Shown piece after piece: positions 6,583-12,269 of a DNA stretch of 12,269 nucleotides; the stretch's first letter is position 1, and every line of letters starts with the position of its first letter. The stretch is taken from assembly GCA_001919995.1 (NCBI GenBank), contig MNIY01000025.1, positions 1 through 12,269 on the forward strand, in the 5' to 3' direction. The stretch is from Ktedonobacter sp. 13_1_20CM_4_53_11 (lineage in GTDB: Bacteria; Chloroflexota; Ktedonobacteria; Ktedonobacterales; Ktedonobacteraceae). The notes under the pieces are model-generated. The model ran no database searches and was not told the DNA's origin. It worked only from the letters and a program-made list of their open reading frames with translations. The translations under genes and the position numbers were made by a program.

Positions 6583-7893
6583 CTAGTCGCAGTTCTGGAA
6601 AATTGCCGCGATGCCCTGACCACCACCGATGCACATGGTAACGAGCGCCCAATTGCCATGATTGCGCTTGAGCCAATACAACGCCTTGACAGTCAGTATG
6701 GCACCAGTTGCGCCAATAGGATGACCCAGGGCAATCGCCCCGCCATCCGGATTCACACGCTCGGGATCCAGTTCTGCCTCGCGCATGACCGGTAGGGCCT
6801 GTGCTGCAAAGGCTTCATTCAGCTCGATCACATCCAGGTCTTTGGGACTCATGCGCATGGCGGTCAGCACGCTGCGAATAGCATAGATGGGTGCTACGCC
6901 CATGATCTCCGGTTCAATGCCCGCTACGGCCACCGCCGCCAGACGCATGAGTGGACGTCGTCCCTCGGCACGAGCCTGCTCCTCGGTCATCAACACGACG
7001 GCTGCTGCCGCATCATTGATGCCCGACGAATTGCCTGCCGTGACGGTGGGCAGCGGACGCATGCCTTCCACTAAGGACTCTGGAGCATTGACGTTGCGGG
7101 GATTAGCGGGATTGGCACCCGCTCCCTGGCGGAAAACCGGTGGCAGGGACGCCAGTTTCTCAAGCGTGGTCTCGCGCGGATGCTCGTCGGCCTTGAACTC
7201 AACCTCGCGTTTGCCTTCACGTACGGTCACAGGCACAATCTGCTCCTCGAAGTAGCCCGAGCGAATGGCGGCGATGGCCCGTTGCTGGCTGGTAAGGGCA
7301 AAGCGGTCCTGATCCTCGCGCGAGACGTTGTAGCGGCCAGCCACCCGTTCAGCGGTTTCACCCATCGGGTAGCGACCGAAGGGATCGGTCACCAATGTGA
7401 GCGTGCCATCCAGGACGATGCGATTACCTAGCTTCAGGCCATCGAGGCGGGCCCCATAGTCCAGGAAGGGCTGCATCGTCATATTCTCATCGCCGCCCGC
7501 CACCACCACACGCGCCGCACCACTCAGGATTTCCAGCGCACCTGTCCAAATCGCTTGCATCCCACTGCCGCATAGTCTGTTGACATTCATCGCCGTACTG
7601 AAAACAGGTAGCCCTGCCACCAGGGCACAGCGGCGGGCATTATAGGCATCATAGCCTACTTCGCCCACCTGGCCCATGACGACCTCATCCACCATATCTG
7701 GGGTCACCCCTGCACGCTCCATAGCTCCACGAATAGCGGCAGCACCGAGTTCATGGGCAGGAGTATTCTTGAATGCGCCCCCATACTTACCAATAGCTGT
7801 GCGGGCTGCACCAACAATTACAATCGTTTGAGACGGATCATTCAGATTAGCACGCCATGCTGGTCGATCGCGTCGTGTTGTGTCATTTGCCAT
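6583..7893 (-). CDS. Thiolase, acetyl-CoA C-acetyltransferase
   Basis: A 436-residue cytoplasmic thiolase. These enzymes either condense two acetyl-CoA to acetoacetyl-CoA or cleave 3-ketoacyl-CoA in fatty acid breakdown. Catalytic residues (numbered from the ATG at 7893) are all present: nucleophile Cys108 in NRLCGSGMQAI, His391 in GGAIALGHPIGATGA, and Cys421 in MCIGGGQGIAAIF. The protein is longer than the usual 390 or so: about 20 extra residues come before the first strand, and an Asn/Pro/Ala-rich insertion of about 24 residues lies just before TVTAGNSSGIND. The ATG at 7893 is preferred over the ATG six codons upstream (7911) because GTGAG precedes it at a plausible distance, while nothing precedes 7911. 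The direction cannot be decided from sequence. It leads a same-strand block with the Gln/Ser-rich protein and ndh; the crotonase gene is about 6 kb away. Confidence 0.93.
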   Translation of the reverse strand: MANDTTRRDRPAWRANLNDPSQTIVIVGAARTAIGKYGGAFKNTPAHELGAAAIRGAMERAGVTPDMVDEVVMGQVGEVGYDAYNARRCALVAGLPVFSTAMNVNRLCGSGMQAIWTGALEILSGAARVVVAGGDENMTMQPFLDYGARLDGLKLGNRIVLDGTLTLVTDPFGRYPMGETAERVAGRYNVSREDQDRFALTSQQRAIAAIRSGYFEEQIVPVTVREGKREVEFKADEHPRETTLEKLASLPPVFRQGAGANPANPRNVNAPESLVEGMRPLPTVTAGNSSGINDAAAAVVLMTEEQARAEGRRPLMRLAAVAVAGIEPEIMGVAPIYAIRSVLTAMRMSPKDLDVIELNEAFAAQALPVMREAELDPERVNPDGGAIALGHPIGATGAILTVKALYWLKRNHGNWALVTMCIGGGQGIAAIFQNCD

Positions 7894-7993
7894 ATTACAT
7901 CTCACTTTCATCGTAGTTTCGCAATAGTAAAGAACGATCTAAACAAGATATGAGAGTTGCGCTCGCCATTGGCCGACCGAGCAAGAGGTCCTT

Positions 7994-8191
7994 CTAAAAG
8001 ACTTTACTATTTACACTGACGGTGGTGGTGGAGGCAGCATTATCTAACCCCTCTATCAAGATACGTATGAAACTGGAACTCGTATACTGCGCAATGGCAA
8101 GTTCCTGTGCATATCTCTCCACGATCTTTTTACCTATATGTGTCTCTTTGGAAAAAGTATACAAATGACTGGAAAAAGTCGAATCCGACAT
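7994..8191 (-). CDS. Doubtful 65-residue ORF
   Basis: An ATG-started frame encodes a Ser/Thr-rich peptide with a helical middle (IGKKIVERYAQELAIAQY) and a Thr/Val/Ser-rich tail ending in VSVNSKVF. No family is recognised, no Shine-Dalgarno lies at the right distance, and there is no Cys that would suggest a modified peptide of the lanthionine type. It may be a leader-like small protein or chance. Confidence 0.2.
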   Translation of the reverse strand: MSDSTFSSHLYTFSKETHIGKKIVERYAQELAIAQYTSSSFIRILIEGLDNAASTTTVSVNSKVF

Positions 8192-8229
8192 CCCTGGTGA
8201 GAAGGGTCTGAGGAGACACAGGAGGCCGT

Positions 8230-8244
8230 CGAAATTTTATTTCG
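8230..8244. promoter_or_regulatory. Inverted repeat CGAAAT-N3-ATTTCG
   Basis: A perfect 6-bp inverted repeat with a 3-nt centre, about 225 nt upstream of the sigma gene. A related half-site, GCGAAACTTTT, lies at about 8256-8266. Operator-like in size and symmetry. Confidence 0.35.
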
Positions 8245-8289
8245 TGAGCATTGGTGCGAAACTTTTCCTTCCACAAAAACGTGCCACTT

Positions 8290-8315
8290 CAAGTATTGGA
8301 AAAATTCCACAAGTA
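8290..8315. promoter_or_regulatory. Inverted repeat TGGAA-N3-TTCCA flanked by CAAGTA direct repeats
   Basis: TGGAA (8297-8301) and TTCCA (8305-8309) form an inverted repeat, bracketed by CAAGTA at 8290-8295 and 8310-8315, exactly 20 nt apart. This layout fits a dimer-binding site upstream of the sigma gene; the binding protein is unknown. Confidence 0.35.
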
Positions 8316-8468
8316 GGAGACTCTGTTTCGATAGTGAGCACTGAAAGATCGTGGATGCAGCGGACTGCTCAGCTCCCATCGGAATGCGCGAGGGACAAGA
8401 GCAATGCATACAGGACATAAATCATATGTTTACAGGAAGCTTACTCACTAGACTTGGAGCGAGATGGT

Positions 8469-9098
8469 ATGCAGACCCAGCAGGCCAGAAGTGTAGAGTA
8501 TACAGAATTTTCAGATGGAGTCCTGGTAAAACAAGCATTGATTGGTCACCAGGAAGCATTTGAAACGCTGGTTCATCGCTATAGCACTTCCCTCTTTAAC
8601 TTTATTTATCATTTCCTGGGTGATTATGACCATGCGTGTGATATTCTCCAGCAGGTATTTCTTCAACTCTTTCTTTCGCTGTCCATCATCCAAACTGACG
8701 AACCGATCAAGCCCTGGCTTTTCCAGGTAGCACGCAACCGCTGTTTGGATGTCATTCGTCAACAGAATCGAAGGCCTACCCTTCACTTTTCTCAAATTGA
8801 GTCAATTTCGGATGAAGGTGAACTTCCAGTATTGATGGATATACCTGATAACAATCCTTTGCCAGAAGACATAGCGGAACATCACGACATCCAAAAGCAG
8901 CTCTGGCAAGCTATTCAAGCACTCCCGCCCAAATTTCGTGCCGTCGTTACTCTCCGCTATGCTGGACAGATGCGTTTCTCCGAGATTGCTAGCGTACTGG
9001 ATATGCCAGCGGCAACGGCTAAAACCTATTTCCAGCGGGCCAAGCCATTACTTCGTACGGCATTACATGAAACTGCCCGTTCATCCATGCACTATTGA
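8469..9098 (+). CDS. ECF-type sigma-70 family RNA polymerase sigma factor
   Basis: A 209-residue sigma factor with only regions 2 and 4, the layout of extracytoplasmic-function (group 4) sigma factors. Region 2 spans about 28-100: EAFETLVHRYSTSLFNFIYHFLGD, then DILQQVFLQLF (core-binding and -10 recognition), and WLFQVARNRCLDVIRQ. An acidic linker (about 105-140, with DIPDNNPLPEDIAEH) joins it to region 4 at about 145-200 (ALPPKFRAVVTLRYAGQMRFSEIASVLDMPAATAKTY in shorter pieces), the helix-turn-helix that reads the -35 box. The ATG at 8469 is chosen because GGAG lies 9 nt before it; a TTG at 8454 adds five residues but has no ribosome site at a normal distance. No anti-sigma gene follows; the next gene is an XRE-TPR regulator. 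Its regulon is unknown. Confidence 0.92.
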   Translation: MQTQQARSVEYTEFSDGVLVKQALIGHQEAFETLVHRYSTSLFNFIYHFLGDYDHACDILQQVFLQLFLSLSIIQTDEPIKPWLFQVARNRCLDVIRQQNRRPTLHFSQIESISDEGELPVLMDIPDNNPLPEDIAEHHDIQKQLWQAIQALPPKFRAVVTLRYAGQMRFSEIASVLDMPAATAKTYFQRAKPLLRTALHETARSSMHY

Positions 9099-9099
9099 T

Positions 9100-9122
9100 G
9101 GGGATGATCAGGCTTTCACCCC
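9100..9122 (+). terminator. Weak hairpin after the sigma gene
   Basis: GGGG-A-TGA (9100-9107) faces TCA-CCCC (9116-9122), a 7-bp stem with one bulged A and an 8-nt loop, starting 1 nt after the stop. No U-run follows. It may reduce readthrough before the next gene's own promoter. Confidence 0.25.
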
Positions 9123-9135
9123 CTCTACCTTGATC

Positions 9136-9164
9136 TTGATGCAACTTAATAAGAGCGCTAAAAT
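9136..9164 (+). promoter_or_regulatory. Candidate sigma-70 promoter of the XRE-TPR gene
   Basis: TTGATG (9136-9141) and TAAAAT (9159-9164) are separated by 17 nt, the best housekeeping promoter match in the window. It would give a leader of about 80 nt before the ATG at 9251 and make this gene independent of the sigma gene. Confidence 0.5.
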
Positions 9165-9250
9165 ACCGGATGTGCGTTAGCCTCAACCAAAAGAAAGAAC
9201 AAGTTGAGAGGGAGAAGCATTGACAAACTTATTTGCGAAGGATGGGTTCA

Positions 9251-10483
9251 ATGCCAAATAATGGAAGAGCAGAGCCGATCGGAGAGCTCATCCGGCAACT
9301 CCGCCGCCGGCGAAACATCACACAAACGGAGCTAGGCGCGCCGCGCTACTCGAAATCCTATGTCAGTGCGGTCGAAAAGAATACCATTCGACCCTCTCCC
9401 GAAGCTCTCCAGTTTTTCGCCGAGCAACTCGACCAACCTAGTGACTACTTCACCTCACTGCGCGAACACCCCCAGGACATGAAGCAGGAAGCTGCCTTGC
9501 AAGGACTGCATGCGATCAGCGGCCAATCTACCCGTGACGAGGGGTTCCATTTGCTGAGCCTACTGCTAGAACGCGCGGATTACTCGTTTATTCGAGCTAT
9601 GGAAGCGCTTCCGCCCCTTGCTCCAGAGCTTATTGCTGCCCTTCCACCATCCGAACAAGCCAACTACTTCTTTCTTGAGGGAATGATGGCCCATATGAGA
9701 CAGGAGCACGAGGCCGCTTTGCATGCCCTTGAACGTGCTCTGCCCCTTGCATCAGCACAACTACAACCAGCTGTGCTCGACGCGCTAGGACAACACTATT
9801 ACCTGACGCGGTCCTATGCAACTGCTCTGCACTACCATCACCGGGCATTCGTCTTGCTGCAGCATGCCGCCCTCAGGGAGTCGGAGCACGCGCTGCTCTT
9901 TCCTGTGACACTACACTGTGGCGAGGACTACCGTGCCCTGGGTGCCTACATGCAGGCCTGTGACATGTATGAGCGGGCGTTGCCCCACCTGCATGCCGAG
10001 CATGAGATGAAGAGCGCTGCTCTCCTGTATCTAGGTCTGGGCTACTGCAACTATGCGCTCTCCTATCAGGCGGCACAGGCGCTAAATGCTGGAGAGGATG
10101 TGAAGCTAGAAGAGATGGAGCGTGGGTTCCAACGAGCGATAGGGTTCGTTGTACAGAGCAGGGAGATCTGCCAGCTCAGCAGCGACCTCCCAGGAGAGGT
10201 GGCTGCCCGCCTCCTTCTGGTTGTGGTCGAGCTTGACTTCATTACAAGGCGCAGGCAGCTGGTCAGCGCTCGTGGAGCGGAGTTCCTTACCTCTTGCTTC
10301 TCCCTCCTTGACGACGTGGAAGAGCAATGTCGCCAGGTCCTCGTGTCCTGCCAGGACATGCTCAAGCAAGGAAACACTTCAACTGCTCCCCACGCCCATG
10401 GCTCTCTTGCAAGCGGTCCTGTCCTTGCAGGCAGAGCGTTCAATAGATGGTTCACCAACGCTGCTGTGCCTGCCCGATTTTAA
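9251..10483 (+). CDS. XRE-family helix-turn-helix regulator with TPR-like repeats, reading frame broken near its end
   Basis: Cytoplasmic regulator with an N-terminal XRE/Cro-type DNA-binding domain (about 10-62: IGELIRQLRRRRNITQTELG, then SKSYVSAVEKNTIRPSPEAL and QLDQPSDYF), followed by helical repeats of TPR type. Clear ones are FLEGMMAHMRQEHEAALHAL, GQHYYLTRSYATALHYHHRA and GEDYRALGAYMQACDMYERA, and more degenerate helices follow. Such proteins often sense a peptide or partner protein through the TPR part. ATG 9251 is chosen over TTG 9233 and ATG 9242 because AAGG lies 9 nt upstream. As read, the frame ends at 10483 with about 28 residues that do not look like the rest, while matching TPR-like sequence continues in the next frame to 10847. 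One surplus base near the CCCC at 10388-10391 would explain it; removing it gives about 531 residues. Native frameshift, pseudogene and sequence error all remain possible. Confidence 0.85.
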   Translation: MPNNGRAEPIGELIRQLRRRRNITQTELGAPRYSKSYVSAVEKNTIRPSPEALQFFAEQLDQPSDYFTSLREHPQDMKQEAALQGLHAISGQSTRDEGFHLLSLLLERADYSFIRAMEALPPLAPELIAALPPSEQANYFFLEGMMAHMRQEHEAALHALERALPLASAQLQPAVLDALGQHYYLTRSYATALHYHHRAFVLLQHAALRESEHALLFPVTLHCGEDYRALGAYMQACDMYERALPHLHAEHEMKSAALLYLGLGYCNYALSYQAAQALNAGEDVKLEEMERGFQRAIGFVVQSREICQLSSDLPGEVAARLLLVVVELDFITRRRQLVSARGAEFLTSCFSLLDDVEEQCRQVLVSCQDMLKQGNTSTAPHAHGSLASGPVLAGRAFNRWFTNAAVPARF

Positions 10484-10847
10484 CGAGGAGGCTCCTCCTT
10501 TCCAGTGTGGCCTGTCTGGCCAGGTTGAAGTCTACTACGCCGCCGCAGAGGTGGCCGAGGAGCTTAGTCGTACTGCAACCTCGTCTGAAGACGCGCACAG
10601 CTGCTATACATGTGCCGAGCGCTGTTTTCACGTAGCGCTGAGGCTCGCGAATGCTATTGTGTCGTCCCAGGAAAGGGAACCAGGGTATCTGGTGCGCTGT
10701 TACCAACGCTATGCTTGCATTTTGGAGGAACGCTCCATTGCGGCTCCTGAGTTGTGGGAGGAAACGAGCAGAACACTGATGGGTCTGCTCAAAAACGGAC
10801 TTCCCCAGGTCCAAAACGCCATCATATCGGCTCAAATCCCTTTGTGA
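10398..10847 (+). pseudogene. Out-of-frame C-terminal part of the XRE-TPR regulator
   Basis: About 150 codons in the frame one base on from the upstream gene. The sequence is protein-like and helical: ALLQAVLSLQAERSIDG, GQVEVYYAAAEVAEELSRTA, SCYTCAERCFHVALRLANAI, then YLVRCYQRYACILEERSI, which reads as further TPR-like helices. The only nearby ATG (10398) has no Shine-Dalgarno, so independent translation is unlikely. It should be the natural C terminus of the preceding gene, reached only if one base in 10380-10400 is absent or skipped. It contains four Cys, more than the upstream part. Confidence 0.7.
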
Positions 10848-10904
10848 CAGGGGCTTTCGGGCAGGGTAATGGGTAAAGCAGCTTCTGCTGTGAGAACGAT
10901 GGCT

Positions 10905-10934
10905 GGGAATAAAGTCAAGATGTCCAGCGTTATC
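10905..10934 (+). promoter_or_regulatory. Promoter-like element, copy 1 (GGGAAT-N17-CGTTATC)
   Basis: GGGAAT at 10905-10910 and CGTTATC at 10928-10934, 17 nt apart. The pair resembles ECF-sigma promoters (GGAA at -35, CGTT at -10). It is the most diverged unit of the three outside these boxes. Confidence 0.4.
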
Positions 10935-10979
10935 TTAAATGTGAAACTTGGAAATCTCTTACTATGAGATTGACAGCGT

Positions 10980-11009
10980 GGGAATAAACTTATAGCGTCT
11001 CGCGTTATC
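10980..11009 (+). promoter_or_regulatory. Promoter-like element, copy 2, overlapping a TTGACA
   Basis: GGGAAT at 10980-10985 and CGTTATC at 11003-11009 with the same 17-nt gap. TTGACA at 10970-10975 followed by TATAGC at 10991-10996 offers an overlapping housekeeping-type reading with a short 15-nt spacer, so this unit could be read by either kind of sigma factor. Confidence 0.45.
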
Positions 11010-11052
11010 ATATCTGGAATTTGAAAATTTCTTCGTATGAGGGTGATAACCT

Positions 11053-11082
11053 GGGAATAAACCCAATACGTCCCGCGTTATC
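11053..11082 (+). promoter_or_regulatory. Promoter-like element, copy 3, nearest to the rRNA gene
   Basis: GGGAAT at 11053-11058 and CGTTATC at 11076-11082, again 17 nt apart. GTGATA (11043-11048) sits where copy 2 has TTGACA. Initiation here would leave a leader of about 260 nt before the 16S 5' end. Confidence 0.45.
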
Positions 11083-11100
11083 ATATGTGGAACTCCTCTG

Positions 11101-11346
11101 AGGATTCCTTCTCCGACACATCTTTTCCATCATGACACACATCGATGTGCTATGTTGTCCTCTGTTGAGGGCGGCGGTGATGGACATCTATTTCTTTATT
11201 GAAATCGCAGTACGCATGTCGTACTGCGCTGGAACCTTGACAACTGAAGAGTGGAAAGCAGAACAGCAACTGTTTGCTGAAGCAGTTTCTGTCAATTCAC
11301 GCGACATCAGCCAGATACACCATCTGGGTGAAATCGCAATCAGCAA
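11101..11346 (+). other. rRNA operon leader with hairpins and a direct repeat
   Basis: No protein-like frame. Visible structure: the palindrome CACATCGATGTG (11138-11149); a perfect 9-bp hairpin CGCAGTACG-CATGT-CGTACTGCG (11206-11228); TTGACAACTGAAGAGTG (11237-11253), which resembles leader or spacer sequences of other rRNA operons; a bulged hairpin at 11257-11278 (AACAG-CAA-CTGTT core); CCAGAT-N5-ATCTGG (11311-11327) enclosed by TTCAC/GTGAA (11296-11300, 11328-11332); and the direct repeat TGAAATCGCA at 11200-11209 and 11329-11338. These fit antitermination (boxB/boxA-like) and processing sites, but no box A was matched with confidence. Confidence 0.6.

Positions 11347-12269
<923 letters not shown>

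Larger units (their letters stand above)
7894..8468. other. Divergent intergenic region between the thiolase and sigma factor genes
   Basis: About 575 nt separate two divergent genes, so promoters for both should lie here, but no convincing -35/-10 pair was found on either strand. It contains several short inverted repeats (listed separately), a 5-7 bp imperfect hairpin near 7957-7985 (TTGCGCTCG facing CGAGCAA), a GTCG-AATC-CGAC repeat near 8178-8189, and one doubtful 65-codon frame. Confidence 0.5.
10882..11100 (+). repeat. Three tandem ~74-bp units upstream of the 16S rRNA gene
   Basis: Units begin at 10882, 10958 and 11031 (spacing 76 and 73 nt). Each shows, in order, CTT, a TGAG box, a GA(T/C) box, TGGGAATAAA, then GCGTTATC and an AT-rich tail with TGGAA in units 2 and 3. 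The TGGGAATAAA boxes are exact in all three units, and the sequence between the conserved boxes has diverged. Units 2 and 3 are closer to each other (CGCGTTATCATAT shared) than to unit 1. Confidence 0.85.

Noticed and set aside
8134..8418. 94-residue minus-strand ORF upstream of the sigma gene
   Set aside because: No ribosome site, no protein-like pattern, and it overlaps the operator-like repeats and another doubtful frame.
10882..11100. Three repeats considered as a short CRISPR array
   Set aside because: Conserved boxes are only 8-10 nt, the unit spacing varies, the remaining sequence is related between units rather than unique, and no cas gene is present.
11237..11242. TTGACA as an rRNA promoter -35 box
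   Set aside because: No -10-like hexamer lies 16-18 nt downstream, and the place fits a leader element better.

Overview
The window most likely comes from a bacterium of the class Ktedonobacteria (phylum Chloroflexota). The main evidence is the 5' two thirds of a 16S rRNA gene at the right edge, whose variants look like that lineage (for example GGGGACCCGCACAAGCAGCG where most bacteria have GGGGGCCCGCACAAGCGGTG). The protein content agrees: a lipoprotein WD40 propeller, an XRE-TPR regulator, an ECF sigma factor without a neighbouring anti-sigma gene, and frequent TTG starts. The placement is from memory of these families, not from a search.

Layout, left to right. Positions 1-700 (+) hold the end of a crotonase-fold enoyl-CoA hydratase/isomerase cut by the window edge. 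Positions 721-4408 (-) are an envelope block, in transcription order: a seven-blade WD40 lipoprotein, an L,D-transpeptidase lipoprotein, possibly a tiny one-helix membrane peptide, and an MdoC-like acyltransferase. Positions 4812-7893 (-) are a metabolic block: an acetyl-CoA acetyltransferase (thiolase), a short Gln/Ser-rich disordered protein, and a type II NADH dehydrogenase translated from a TTG with a strong Shine-Dalgarno. Positions 7894-8468 are mostly non-coding with short inverted repeats and one doubtful small ORF. Positions 8469-10847 (+) are a regulatory block: an ECF-type sigma factor, then an XRE-TPR regulator whose last third lies in another frame. Positions 10848-11346 form the upstream region of a ribosomal RNA operon, and 11347-12269 is the 16S rRNA gene, cut by the right edge.

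The most interesting structure is directly upstream of the 16S gene: three tandem copies of a roughly 74-bp unit (10882-11100), each carrying GGGAATAAA and GCGTTATC at the same 23-nt offset. That pair resembles the two-part promoter of ECF sigma factors (GGAAT, about 17 nt, CGTT) more than a housekeeping promoter, and an ECF sigma gene lies about 2 kb upstream. If real, it would mean rRNA synthesis driven or boosted by an alternative sigma factor. That reading is inference; the repeat and its fixed spacing are directly visible.

No transposase, CRISPR array, tRNA or phage gene was seen. Hairpins are common between genes, but none has the U-run of a textbook intrinsic terminator.
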